From: Amoebidium appalachense
Lineage: Eukaryota; Ichthyosporea
DNA: 64,000 nt
Assembly: GCA_963693365.1 (NCBI GenBank)
Contig: CAVNZM010000003.1
Coordinates: 2,108,001 to 2,172,000, forward strand
Direction: 5' to 3'
The notes under the pieces are model-generated. The model was not told where the DNA came from, made no database searches, and saw only the letters and a list, made by a program, of their open reading frames with translations. This document shows, in pieces, positions 1 through 12,740 of the stretch. A program made the position numbers and the translations under genes. The first letter of the stretch is position 1. Every line of letters begins with the position of its first letter.

Positions 1-759
1 AGTGGTGCAGTGTGAAAACACCACAGACACACAACAACAAAACACTGAACGATCGGAGCAGTGTACACAACAGACAACAATGTTTAGACACGACTTACGA
101 AATCAATCCATTGATTTCGTATATATACTTGTGAATCCTAAGTCAAATCAATACATGATTTTCGACCAGTCGAAATCAGATATATGTCTAAAATAACCAA
201 TCACAATGAACTGATTATTTCCAGGATAGATCCAGCGACACAGGAACGCACACCATAGGTCACAGCTATGTACCAGCAACGCAAGCTCGACCCGCACGCA
301 CAATGTCAACACAAACGCAACACACACATGGCTGCCCTGCAAGGGACACCGCACCCACCCGAGGATACATCGAATCAGTGGTCATGTGAGACTAACCCAT
401 TATTTTCTGTGCTATTATCGAGCATGCACGGAACGTGGAACAACATACAGCCCCTGACCATCCCAAACGGAATCAGATGCGACTCTCTCGATCTTGACAC
501 CCACCGCCTCATAACCGCGTTAGGTTACCCGTTTTTTGAACACCCACATCTAGGCTCAGATGTACAACGGTTCATGCGACCATACACTTACACGTAGACG
601 GTGTTCTCGTACATATACACATTCGTCAGCACGTGCACACATGTGTGCGCTCACATACACGTGCGCGCACACGTGCACACACGTACATGGTGGCTTATGT
701 TCTGTCTCCATGATGCCCATTAATGATGCACACCCAGGCTCTTTCCGCAGCCAAAGACG

Positions 760-858
760 TACACACACACCTACACGTACACACACATCTACACGTACAC
801 ACACACCTACACGTACACACACACCTACACGTACACACACACCTACACGTACACACAC
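760..858 (+). repeat. 18-base minisatellite
   Basis: About five head-to-tail copies of an 18-base unit of the form CGTACACACACACCTACA, with one substitution in the second copy. It lies directly upstream of the first recognisable exon. The rest of 1-760 is ordinary-complexity DNA with no exon I can support. Confidence 0.8.
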
Positions 859-878
859 GCACACACACACATTTACAG

Positions 879-1077
879 GGTACCGTACGTTTCGTCTCCA
901 TAATGCCAAGCATCGACGCCCGTCTCTCCTTCCTGCGAGAACACAACAAGGAAAGAAAACTCCATGGAATGTTGAGGCAGTCAGGCCAGTACGTGCGATT
1001 GGCCGATATGATGGCGACCAAAGATGATTGGCTGGCCGCAGCCAATGAGATGAGCCGCCCAAATTCCTCGTTGTGTG
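879..1077 (+). CDS. Internal exon, unknown protein
   Basis: A 66-codon open segment between an acceptor (ATTTACAG) and a donor (GTATGTAG). The composition is that of a real protein (FLREHNKERKLHG, YVRLADMMATKDDWLAA), mostly helical and charged. It ends in phase 1, which does not match the next supported exon at 1521, so an exon between them may be missing or the two may belong to different models. It may form the 5' part of the receptor gene at 5930-9721, but that link is inference. No family recognised. Confidence 0.5.
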
Positions 1078-1332
1078 GTATGTAGCTCCTTAGGTCCAGT
1101 GCTTTTACCCCCCCCCCCCCCCCCCGCTTTCACCACTCCCCCCCCCTCCCCCCCCCCCCCCTGCTTTCACCACTCCCCCCCACACAGCACATTCTGTGTA
1201 TTTTAAACTTCTTCACTTGCATATACCTCTCCCTCCTCCCTCCCCCTCCCCTCTTCCCCCCCCCCACACACAGAAGAACAAACGAACGACGACGAGAAAG
1301 AAAGAAAGAAGAAAGAAAGGACGAAAGAAAGG

Positions 1333-1371
<39 letters not shown>

Positions 1372-1462
1372 CAGAACGGGAGCTAAATCAGTCTTCCCCC
1401 CCCCCCCCCCTCCAGTCCCTCTCTCCACCTCCCTCCCTCCCCTCCCCCCCCCTTCCCCCCCC

Positions 1463-1497
<35 letters not shown>

Positions 1498-1520
1498 CAC
1501 CCACACCCACCTGCACACAG

Positions 1521-1729
1521 TCGGTGCTTCTTTCTGCTGCCCTCTACCTCGAAAAATCTGCCGATGGTGCAGACCGTGAGTCGATTAGCAGATCTCTGCG
1601 ATCTGCGATTGAAATTTACCGACGGATGGGTGAAATGGGGTATGGATTGGCCGATGAGAAGAGAACACTGTGTCTGGTGGCGTTGGCACAGGCCACGGGA
1701 GATCGGGAGGCAATCGATCAGGCACTTGG
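1521..1729 (+). CDS. Internal exon, helical repeat-like
   Basis: The acceptor is CTGCACACAG and the donor is GTGGGTAG; the segment is open in one frame. It encodes about 69 residues of alternating helices (SRSLRSAIEIYRRMGEMG, then CLVALAQATGDREAIDQAL). This looks like a TPR-type or other alpha-solenoid repeat, but no diagnostic motif is present. The intron that follows is one of the longest CA-repeat blocks here. It may belong with the exons at 3458 and 4928 to the region upstream of the receptor. Confidence 0.5.
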
Positions 1730-1740
1730 GTGGGTAGCCG

Positions 1741-1819
1741 AACACACACATGTGCACGCGCGCGCACACACACGCACACACACACGGGCACACCCGCGTA
1801 CACAGACGTACGAACACAT

Positions 1820-1905
<86 letters not shown>

Positions 1906-1974
1906 GCGCGCGCGCGCCCACACACACGCACACACTCGCACACACACACACATGCGCACGCGAGCACACACACA

Positions 1975-2042
<68 letters not shown>

Positions 2043-2098
2043 CGACACATGCATGCACAGGCACACACACACACATGCACTCACGCACAGGCGCGCGT

Positions 2099-2171
<73 letters not shown>

Positions 2172-2205
2172 CACACGCACGCACACACACACACACACAC
2201 AAACA
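1741..2205 (+). repeat. (CA)n microsatellite block
   Basis: Three long CA runs separated by short CG-rich interruptions, including a CGCGCG stretch near 1900-1917. It is intronic and flanked by the exon ending at 1729 and the MITE at 2299. Confidence 0.95.
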
Positions 2206-2298
2206 CAACACGCACTCACGTGTACCATCTAGCGTGCACACGTACACACTCATATAAGCGGACAAAGAAAGGAACAGAAAGAAAAATGCAGAATCATA

Positions 2299-2490
2299 CA
2301 CAGTGCTTGCACCGTCTTTCTGCACCAATCGGAGCAAGGCAGGTCTATAGGATGCGATTGGCTGGCGGTTGGACTCTAAATGACAATTTTTTGAGCGAAG
2401 GAAACGATTCCCATATAGATTTCCCATTACCGGCCAATCATATGACTGCAAAAATCTGATTGGTGCAGAAAGACAGTGCAAGCACTGTAC
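2299..2490 (+). mobile_element. MITE, copy 1 (31-base inverted ends)
   Basis: The ends ACAGTGCTTGCACCGTCTTT (continuing to 2330) and its reverse complement at 2458-2488 match over 31 bases with one mismatch. The ~127-base interior has no coding capacity. The same element recurs at 49696-49885 (inverted) and 53661-53850. The CAGTG start and flanking TA (here CA on the left) fit a Tc1/mariner-derived MITE. That assignment rests on the end sequence and TA target only. Confidence 0.8.
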
Positions 2491-2696
2491 ATCGATGCAT
2501 ATTGTTGTAATTTACAGGAGACTTGCCGTTGCGCCTGGGGGCTTAGCACCGTAGTTTAGGGAGAGAAGGTTATGTTTTGAAAGAAATGTGTAAAAGTATA
2601 GATTACATATTTCAGGACTTTGGTTTCGTTCAGATTTGAGCAATGTAATAAGCCTAAAGAATAATGGCGTGACAAATGATTAGATTATGTTGATAT

Positions 2697-2803
2697 AGAG
2701 AGGGGGGGGGGGGGGGAGTGAAAGGGATGGAGGGGAAGGAAGATAGTGTGGGAGAGATATGGGGAAAGACGGGAGGGGGGGGAGGGGGGAGTACAGATAG
2801 AGA

Positions 2804-2844
<41 letters not shown>

Positions 2845-3420
2845 CGCGCGCGCGCATGCACGCGCGAGCGTGTGCGTGTTCATGTAGATTTTCTTTCTAG
2901 CACCCATTTCTGTTTTTTCTTTTTTTCCTTGATTATGTTGATATAGTGAGAAAGGGGGGGGGGGGGGGGGGGGGAAGGGGGGGGGGGGGAAGTGAAAGGG
3001 ATGGAGGGGAAGGAAGATAATGTGGGAGAGATATGGGGAAAGTGGGGGGGGGGGGGGGGGGGGGGTACAGATAGAGATAAAGTGTGTGTGTGTGTTGTGT
3101 GTGGTGGGTGGGTGGGTGGGTGGGTGGGTGGGTGGGTGGGTGTGTGTGTGTGTGCACACGCGTGTGTGCGTTTTCATGTAGATTGTCTTTCAGCACACAT
3201 TTCTGTTTTTTCTTTTCTTCCTTGCTTTGTTCTTCTTTACCTTTCTTTTTCTTTCTTTCTCTCTCTCTCTTTTTTTTTTTTTTTTTTTTTTTGGTGGTGG
3301 TGGGGGGGGGGGGGGGGGGGGGGGGGGGAGCATATATATCAAGGATGTTTTGTTTTTTGTTTTTTTTTGGGGGGGGGGGGGGGGGGGAGGGGGGGGGGGG
3401 AGGGGGGGGGGGGGGGGGAG
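2697..3420 (+). repeat. Poly-G / (GT)n / (GGGT)n block
   Basis: Two ~230-base units, each a G-run, a GGAGGGGAAGGAAGATA-type segment, GT repeats, then a TTCATGTAGATT segment (2700-2930 and 2955-3215), form an imperfect tandem duplication. They are followed by T-runs and G-runs to 3420. No exon seen. Confidence 0.85.
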
Positions 3421-3457
3421 ACAGAAGCCAGAGTGCTGATGAATTCACTAACTCCAG

Positions 3458-3596
3458 GTGTATGAAAAGAGAGATGAAGCACAGCCAGCCAAGGGGGATA
3501 CAGTGTGGGTGTTTGGTCTTGCCCGGGCAATGGTGGCCGAGATAGCCGGGGATATACTCAGCCCTGTACCGGCCGGATACAAGTCCCTGCCCCTGG
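3458..3596 (+). CDS. Internal exon, unknown protein
   Basis: The acceptor ACTCCAG is followed by an open frame reading VYEKRDEAQPAKGDTVWVFG and on to ILSPVPAGYKSLPLAS. No GT donor fits before the frame runs into poly-C. A GC donor (CTG/GCGAGT, about 3597) is the best candidate. The upstream exon at 1521-1729 ends in phase 2 and this one starts in phase 0, so an exon is missing between them or the model is incomplete. Family not recognised. Confidence 0.5.
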
Positions 3597-3644
3597 CGAG
3601 TTATCCAATCCTTTTTTTCCCCCTCCCGTTTGATCCCCCCCCCC

Positions 3645-3681
<37 letters not shown>

Positions 3682-3947
3682 CGGCCTCCCCCCCCCCCCC
3701 TTCCCCCCCCGGTTTTTGCCCTCCTAGTAATAGCTGCTTTCTTTAAGTCTCCCTTTTTTTTTTTTTTTTTTTTTTTTGTCCTTCCCGTCTAGAAAGGCAG
3801 AAGGACAGGCAGACAGGAGGCATGTTGGTGGGGAAGGGGTTGGGGGGCTGGGGGAAAGGCGGGGGGGGGGGGGGGAGGGGGGCACTTGGAAAATAACTTG
3901 CACCCATTGACCTTGAATTAATATTTAATAACAGGTAGAAGATAAGA

Positions 3948-4248
3948 TGCGACAGACACTCGCCACTGCCCGCACTGAGATTTTCACCCGCCCACACATT
4001 CTGGAAATTTGCCCAAACGGCGGCGCAAGTTGCCGAAAGGGGGGCTCTTACCGACAAGGGGGTATCGGGGGACAAGGACACCATCACCTCTCTGTATACG
4101 TATGGGCTGCAGTACGTGCAGGGGTTTAGTGGCGCACAAGGCGGCGTGGAGGTATTGGGGGATTATAGAATCTGCTGTGAGGGCCAAGGTGCTGAGACCG
4201 AAGACTCCGGAAGCTCTCCCTGGACACCCCCTCCTGTTTGTGGTATGG
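3948..4248 (+). CDS. Exon with conflicting frames, unknown protein
   Basis: The first half is open in one frame ([20 protein letters not shown], then [14 protein letters not shown]). From about 4115 the convincing reading moves to the next frame ([19 protein letters not shown], then [14 protein letters not shown]). A very short intron (19 or 22 bases around 4099-4126) would join them in phase. A one-base sequence error would do so equally well. The donor is probably GTATGG near 4243. The product is helical and of unknown family. Confidence 0.4.
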
Positions 4249-4269
4249 TGAAATTTCTAGACCCCCGGC

Positions 4270-4388
4270 AACCACCACAACCACGCACGAAGGCACACAC
4301 GCACAGAGAGGCACACACACACACACATACAAAGAGGCACACACACACACACACACGGGCACACACAGACACGCACACACACACACAG

Positions 4389-4422
<34 letters not shown>

Positions 4423-4560
4423 ACAAACAGACACAGACACAGACACAGACACACACGCACACACACACACATGCACACAAGAATCCATGCGCACCCATAC
4501 ATGGACGCAGACACATACACACAACTACAAACACACAGGCACACGCCACGCACAAGCACG
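4270..4560 (+). repeat. (CA)n and (CAGA)n microsatellite
   Basis: Intronic CA-rich tract with a short ACAGAC repeat near 4430-4455. Confidence 0.9.
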
Positions 4561-4895
4561 GCATATCTGAGCACACAAGCAGGTACATAACCTCCAGAGA
4601 CACAAGCAAACCAACGAGTGACCCCCTTTTTTTGTTGTTTCCTCTTCCGCTTAATCTCTCGTGCGTGTGTGTGTCGGTATATGCAAGCATCCACATGCAT
4701 ATGTTAATTGAGAAGGTGTCGGCCTGAAGAAGGGGAGAAGGGGGAGGGGGGAAGCGGGAGAAAGGGGGGGGGGGGGGGAGAAGAAGAGGTTGGATAAAAC
4801 GAACAGTAAATGGTTGGGATAAGTAATTGTGGCACGGAAACTGAAACCAGGCAGCCGGCCGGGAACACTAATCTGGATTTGGCTGTCAATTTCAG

Positions 4896-4999
4896 AGCCT
4901 AACCAGGGTCTGATCGTTGGTTTTCAGGTGGATCGGCACGATTTCTTTGCGGCTGTGGCTGAGGAGTTTTCCTCTCGATCAATCAAGGTTGCCGGCCAG
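4896..4999 (+). CDS. Internal exon, unknown protein
   Basis: Two in-frame acceptors are possible: AATTTCAG before 4896 (phase 1) or GGTTTTCAG before 4928 (phase 0). The frame reads VDRHDFFAAVAEEFSSRSIK and ends GQ at a GTGAGA donor after 4999 in phase 0. A following open segment at 5208-5345 can be read in two frames and was not modelled. The exon may lie upstream of the receptor exons starting at 5930. Confidence 0.45.
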
Positions 5000-5045
5000 G
5001 TGAGATTCCATGGATTGACCCCCGCCCCCCCTCCCCCCCCCCCCC

Positions 5046-5174
<129 letters not shown>

Positions 5175-5676
5175 AAATAAATAAACAAAACAAATAAAAC
5201 TCGTTAGAAGAAGACAAAAGGAATGCAGTGGGAAAGACAATGTTTTCCTACATAGAGAAACACCCACAACTTTTCACGTGCTGCCTTGCAGATATAAAAA
5301 GTGCAGGCACATTGAGAGAATGTTTGCGCACACATTTCCCGACATGGACCCCCCCTCCTCCCCCTTTCTTTCCCAAAGCCCTTTCTCTCACCCTCCCTCT
5401 CCCTCTCCCCTTGCTTTCTCTCTCCCTCCCTTCCTTCACCCCTGTTCCCCACCCTCTCTGTCTCCCCCCCCCCCCCCCCCCCCCACCCCCCCCCCCCCCC
5501 CCTGCTCACCCCCAAGTGACTGTCAAATCTAAAATGAGATTAGCACCCACACGCTCTCACACGGGATAAGGTATCCTCCGTGTCTCACATTAGATTCTGT
5601 TCCAAAAACGGCTTTACCGATGTTTTTTTTCCGGCCCCATTTTTGCACTCTTGGGTTTCTTCCCACAGTGCACACG

Positions 5677-6331
<655 letters not shown>

Positions 6332-6842
6332 TACTCCCTTGCCAACACACACACATGCACACACCACACATCAGCCGCCCCCCCTTTTCCCCCATACCCT
6401 TCCCCCCGATATTCCATCACAATCCAGGTGTGTGGTTGGTGGGTTGGTTGTAGCTGGATGGGTGAATACATGTGCGCATAAATTCTGTCTATTTTATTGC
6501 CTCGATATAACGTGTTCCAACAATTTTTTGTACTTTCATTCCTTGCCCCCCCCCCCCCCCCCTCTCCCCCCTTTCCCCCCCTCCCTCCCTCCTCCCCCCG
6601 GACTTCCCTCTCCTCTTTGATTCAATACATACTCGTCTCCCGTCCTCCTTAGAAGGCAAGCATGCACAACTATACCCCCAGGACTCACCCACCACATACA
6701 CGCACCATAATTTTATACATACCTGCACACACAAACAGCCACATTTATACGTGCTCACTCGCTCACTCACCCAAAGGCTGGCTGACTCGCACACACGTTT
6801 TCTTACTTAGCCACACGCGCACACGCGCGCAGGCATACGTAC

Positions 6843-6847
6843 ACGGG

Positions 6848-6887
<40 letters not shown>

Positions 6888-6897
6888 TACACACACG

Positions 6898-6987
<90 letters not shown>

Positions 6988-7137
6988 CTCACTCTCACAG
7001 TAACACCTCCCCCATTCTACACGTGCGCACGCGCACACACACACACACACGCAACACACACATACACCCCCTTCCTCCCCCCCCCCCCCCCTCCCCCCGC
7101 CCCACACACACACACACACAACACACACTTACCCCCC

Positions 7138-7168
<31 letters not shown>

Positions 7169-7200
7169 TATGAAAAACACACACGTACACACACACACAC
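6843..7200 (+). repeat. (CA)n microsatellite block
   Basis: Intronic CA tracts with CGCG interruptions and short poly-C runs, ahead of the receptor exon at 7257. A further C/A/CA block at 7440-7622 lies in the next intron. Confidence 0.9.
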
Positions 7201-7530
7201 ATCAAAAACAAAAGGCAAGGTGAACAATGAAGCAAAGGGAACAAGGGTACCTCCAGAGGTCATATCGGCCTTCGCAAATGGCTACATGGAGCTAATCGGC
7301 AATTTCCCATTGGACGATCTACCCCGAGTGCACATAGTACTCTTTTCTTTTATGGACGCAAGTATGGCCATGTCCATGCTGCTCTTCGAGCCGCTTCTGA
7401 GGCAAACATTCGCAGTTCAGGCAAATACATCCCTCTCTCCCCCCCTCTCCCCCCCCCCCCCCCCCCCCCCCCCACCAAAAAAAAAAAAAAAAAAACCTTC
7501 ACGCACGCACACATGCACACACACACGCAT

Positions 7531-7625
<95 letters not shown>

Positions 7626-8007
7626 AGCGGAAATATTTACCTCGCCCGAGCGATATTACTTCGTGGGGAGAGGGAACCATTGGCGTAATTTGATATTTTC
7701 GCTCGCAGCCAAGAATTCGAGTGTTGGTGACGCGGTGAGTTCTGCATGCCGGGTTGTGGATCGGTTCTTTCTGGCCCCGTGCGCAATCGAGAGGGATCTG
7801 GTGATGACGGCGGGATCGTGCGATCCGATCACGAACACCGTGCAGGTATGTGGCCTAACACTATATGCCCCTGGCAAGGCCATTTCGATTGGTTAAGAGA
7901 CACGGGATAAACCCTTCGTATTTGTACGGATGCCTTCTGATAAGGTCACAAGTCTTTGGGGCTGGATTGGCCTTGCCTGCTACATAGACGGTTAGGAGAT
8001 GGGGGGG

Positions 8008-8079
<72 letters not shown>

Positions 8080-9846
8080 CGCGCGCACGTGCATGTTGCG
8101 TATGTGTTGGTGGATTAGGGGGGGGGGGGGGGGGGGAAGGGGGGAGGGGGAGCTCGGAAAAGGAACTGAAAGAAGCAAGCGAGCAGGAGAAGAGGTGGGG
8201 TTGGGGTCGGGGTGAGTGTAAGAGGCCGACCTACGCCCGGGGAATGGGGGAGGGGGGGGGGGGGGGGGGGGGGGGGGATAAAAGCATACGCTGGAATGCT
8301 AAAGATATGTTAACTGTTCCCGCCGTAGGTGGTTTTCTCGTGGAAGAAACTTGAGGGGTTGGACCAATCTGCCTTAAGCGAGGGGGATCTTTCATGCTAC
8401 GCCGGTACAAATACGACCCTACCCCCGCCGCAAACCATAACGTGCGGCTACGTTTCCACGAGATCGTCCGTCGCAGTCGGCATCTACACAATCGGAGTCC
8501 TGGGTTTGATCGCAGTAACTGGAGTCATGGCCCCGGTGCTAATTTTCTTCCATAAATGTCTCCCCCTAGACTGCTATGAACCTCCCCTCGGTCTTACGAT
8601 GCTCGCGGGATGCCTCTTGCTAATCCTGTCGACAATGTTTCTCCCGTCGAATTCTTTCGTCGGCTTCACCGTCACTACATTGTGGCTTTTTTCCTGCGGG
8701 TGGGTGGTTCTTCTTTTTTCGCTCACCATTCGCCTGCTACACATTGTGTCGGATGCGCAGAGTATTTACCAAATACATAAATCCGGTGAAAAGGCAAGAT
8801 CTCGTCGACGGTCCCCCAAATTCGCCGGCATGTCCGATTTCGAGCTGAGCCCATCCTTCCCGTACCAAGTCTTCGCGGGCACCCGTGCTTCGCTCCTTTT
8901 CATTGGTGGGGCCGTTCTTATTGACGTGATTCTATTGGTCATGGTTACTTTAACGGGTGGTGTGTTTCTGGAAGATCGGCCCCTTCTCGTGCAAGCCACC
9001 GACGTTACCTTAAAGGGCGTTGCCAGCTTCAACCTTAACACACAGCACATCAACATGGACTTTAAGGGCTCTCCTGCACTCATAGCACTGAGCACATACA
9101 ACGGCTTTTTCCTATTGGCTGCAATGTTTGCGGGGGGGGGCTCAATAGCGGGCTGATGGCAAATCAACAGAAAGAGTTGGGGGTTTGTTTTCTTCTGTGC
9201 ATATTTATAGCCGTTTTGACGGGATGTATGGTTCCATTTTTAGTTTTGACGTCAAATGTCCCCATGAAAATGCTTGTTTTCTCCGGAACTGTCTTTTTTA
9301 CCATCCTTATACTGCTGTTAGGGTACTTTACGCCGCGTATTTTGGCATCTGTTGATTCACCCCGTTTCCGTTTTCTTCGTAAGTGGGCGCGTGATTTCTT
9401 GGGTCCCCCCACTGAAATTCCGATTGCTACAACACAGTCTAACAATCTATCCGCAGTCTCTTCGGCACCTGAAACTGCTGTAAAACAAAACAAAACAAAT
9501 CCGAGGGTTTTGAACTTAAAAGTAGTGAAAGTGAGCGTGAAAAAGAAAGTTTTTCTGTATGTAGAAGGAGGACAGCTGAGCTCTTGCGCAGAAAGAGTTT
9601 ATTGGAGGTGCAGATTCTAGAACACCAGGAGAGTTTGGTTGCCCTGCAAACGAGTATTTTTGCGGTTAAGGTGTGGGCCGGTGAAAATGTGATGGCGCCC
9701 GTAAATGCGGCCTTTGCTTGAAAAAGGGATAACAGGGGGAGGGAGAGGGGGGGGGGGGAACAAAGTATATATGTACATATGGACATGGCTACGATCAGAT
9801 GTGTAAGTTTATAAATCATACAAGAGAACAAAAATCTCTGCATAAT

Positions 9847-9852
9847 AATAAA
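9847..9852 (+). promoter_or_regulatory. Possible poly(A) signal of the receptor gene
   Basis: AATAAA lies 126 bases past the receptor stop in AT-rich DNA. The stretch 9722-10244 has no other supportable feature. Confidence 0.35.
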
Positions 9853-10244
9853 TTACGTAACATAGGGTACATACCGTGCACGTAGGTTGTAGACCAGCCA
9901 GCGAGACAAAAGAAACAGAAAATAAAAAGAAAAATTAAAATCTAAGAAAGTTTATCGACGAGTGTTTTAGCCATGTAAGCAGCTGCTTGAGAATGCCAAG
10001 CTTTAGTGTTGTGAACCTTTAGTTCGGAAACTATATTTGCATCAACTGTGCATCATTGTCGTCTGTTAAAATCTGTTTCTGTCACAAAAAAAATCTAAGA
10101 CGATAGTACAGAAAAGAATGTGGTAGGTATCATATTGCTAAAATATGAGGCTGTACGTCTTTGCCCAATAGCTTGCCGTTGTTGTTAGACCGATTAAGGT
10201 CCACTGACCATGTAACTCGGGTATTCCAAAACTAACATCACTAG

Positions 10245-10702
10245 TGCACCCAAGCCGGGAGTACGTGGAAAGAGGAGAGCGGAACTGGTGGGCTGGTGAG
10301 TCAGCGAGGCCACGGTGGGGAACAGATGGAGCGGAAGGGCCCTGGGCTGGCGGGGAGGAAGGGAGGCCGGGGGAGAGGGGGGAGGGAGGAGAGGGGGGAG
10401 GGGGGTTTTGCCGGGAAGGGGGGGGGGCCGGGGGGGGGGGGGGGGGGGAGGGGGGGAGGGAGGGAGGGGAGCGAAGAGGGGAGACCGTGCCGTTGGCCCA
10501 GTGAATCAAGTCTTGTAGAGTTACAGTCGTTTTGGACCCATTACACCCAGAGTATTTGACTATTGGAACTTCGTGTGACTTTGAAACTGATGAGCTGCTG
10601 TGACTTATCCTTCAGAGTCTCGAGGGGCTGACTAGTGCAAAACCTGCCCGGTCCAACATTTTGGATTCCAACGGAAGAATGGGAAGTGTGTATGTGTGTG
10701 GG

Positions 10703-10733
<31 letters not shown>

Positions 10734-11463
10734 ACGGGGGTGCTCTAGAAGGGAGCTGGGGGGGTGGCGGACGGGGTGGATGGGGGGAGCAGTTGGGGTG
10801 GGGGGAGGGGGGGGGCCGGGGGGAGGGGGGGGGGGGGGGGGAGGGCGGACGTAAAAATTGTACAAAAGTGAGAAAGTGGAGCGTGGGGCACTTCAGCAAA
10901 TCTATGGTGGGACACGTGTTTGGCATCAGAGCAGAATGCCAAAACCGGCGACATTGTTCTGCTCACCGTGTCACATACAGTGAGTAGGTGGTATTTATGA
11001 TCTGTGTAGTTGGCCATCTGACCAAATCTCGGGCAGACCGGTGGTCAAAATAACCTGCACAGATGCGGTTGTGGGACAGAAAGTGGCAAAAGATCTGCCA
11101 AGCCTTGAAAACTTAGCAGAACACTCTTGTCTGGGCTCCGGTAGGACTGATAGTGCAGCTCAATCTACAACTTAGTGCCCAAAAGATTAGGCATCCATAG
11201 TTTGGCCAATAAGCATCATCAATATTAATAGCCATATGATATCAGTTATCATGATAATATGTAGCTATAGCCTGTAGCCTAATGTTTTAAAAGTCCATAT
11301 ACATGATTCTTTATTCATACATTACAGTGTGCCTGGAAAAATCCTTCGGTTTTTGGGGGGTGCAGACGGAATCCGAGGCTTATGAAACTACTATCCGGAG
11401 AAGATGGCCGTTCCCGTGATCTTACGTTGTGTGTGTGGGTGGTGGTGGGAGAGAGGGGGGGGG

Positions 11464-11535
<72 letters not shown>

Positions 11536-12211
11536 TATGTATGGGGGGGGGGGGGGGGGGCTGGGGGAGAGGCGGGGCGGGGGGGGGGGGGGGGGGGGGG
11601 GGAGGGGCTGGAGGGAGGAGAGAGGGAGGAAGGGAGGAAGAGGGGGGAGGTGGGGTGGGGGAGGTGGGGAGGTGGACGGTGGGCCGGATGTGTACCTTGA
11701 CGTGTGTGTGCGCTGGGTGGGGGGGGGGGGGGGGGGGGGGGGGGATCGGAATCGTGAACTTGTTTTTTGACTTGTTATTTTTTCTTGTGGTAAACATGTT
11801 CAACAGCTCCAGTTGGATTTTAGCTATAGAGGTACTACTACGGTGCATTACTGAACACATGATTTAGGGAAAACACAAGCAGCCCAACAAGAAGTGAAAG
11901 GGGGGAGGAGAGGGGAGAAGGGGGTGGGGGGGGAGGGGGGTCCCTTTTGCTGCAAGATTATCTCGGAATAAGGACCGTGTGCGTGTGTGCGTGTGTGTGT
12001 GTGTGGGGGGGGGGGAGGTAGGCTCAAAAGTATAACCGCACTTCCCATTGGCGCCATTTCCGTATCCCAATACACACTAGTCGGTTTCCCCTATAGTGTT
12101 GGCCTTGATTACATCATATACTCTAGATCTTTCAGTGAAGCAAGGAAGCAAGAGTGGTATCTCACCGTGATGGTGGTGGTGGTGGTGGTGGTGGTGGGTT
12201 GGTGGGTGGGT

Positions 12212-12258
<47 letters not shown>

Positions 12259-12740
12259 CGGGGCGGCAAGCCCAAAACAGCAAACGAATATTAGACTCCA
12301 AATAGCAAAGTACCTAAAAACGGGACAACCACCGTTTCTTACAACTATTCTGAGGTACCATGCTCGATTGGACAACACACGCACCCACGTAGACCAGGGT
12401 GGCACGCATGCACACCCACCCACACGCCTACACGTGCACATTCACACATCCACCCAAGCACACACACATACCACACCCACCAAGTTACGCATTTAGACAA
12501 AGACTGCACACACACAAACTAACATGCACGCATGTACCTTCGTGACGCCAGCTACGAAGGCATGCACACACTGTGAATGGCACACAGCCATTATCTAAAC
12601 AAACGCAAAAAGAATGTACCCACACCTGCTGCCTATGGTTACCATCGATATTTATTTTCTTTAGCGATAAAGGGGAAATTATCATGTTATCACAAGGTCG
12701 AAACCCCAAAATCATTCACAATTGTGTAAAGCTGCTCTAA
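10245..12740 (+). CDS. Unrecognised multi-exon gene with one in-frame TGA
   Basis: Exons 10245-10295, 10527-10685, 10897-10979, (micro-exon 11117-11140, tentative), 11328-11428, 12022-12166, 12281-12354 and 12665-12740 chain without any phase clash. Every border is GT-AG and the model ends at TAA 12738. Typical segments are VLDPLHPEYLTIGTSCDFET, QNAKTGDIVLLTVSHT, ALPIGAISVSQYTLVGFPYS and GEIIMLSQGRNPKIIHNCV. About 235 residues are covered; the 5' end is not found. One anomaly: TGA at 10601-10603 splits DELL and LILQSLEGLTSAKP, which otherwise read as one helix. Other genes here end in TGA, so recoding across the genome is unlikely. An alternative C-terminal frame through 11065-11174 (AVVGQKVAKDLPSLENLAEH) is also open and cannot be excluded. 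I do not recognise the family. Confidence 0.55.
10430..10860 (+). repeat. Poly-G-rich tracts
   Basis: G-runs broken by single A or C, in two introns of the unrecognised gene; further long G-runs at 11456-11745 (one of about 75 G) and a (GGT)n/G tract at 12168-12258. Such RNA could form G-quadruplexes. Confidence 0.9.

Noticed and set aside
1670-2257. Long open frames of poly Thr-His, Cys-Val, Ala-Arg over CA/GT repeats (also at 4116-4727, 5580-5816, 38217-38693, 43717-44075, 61937-62209 and others)
   Set aside because: Open only because a dinucleotide repeat has no stop codons; present on both strands and in several frames at once.
11382-11867. Glycine-rich and proline-rich open frames over G/C runs
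   Set aside because: Homopolymer artefacts; the real exons at either side use other frames and proper splice sites.
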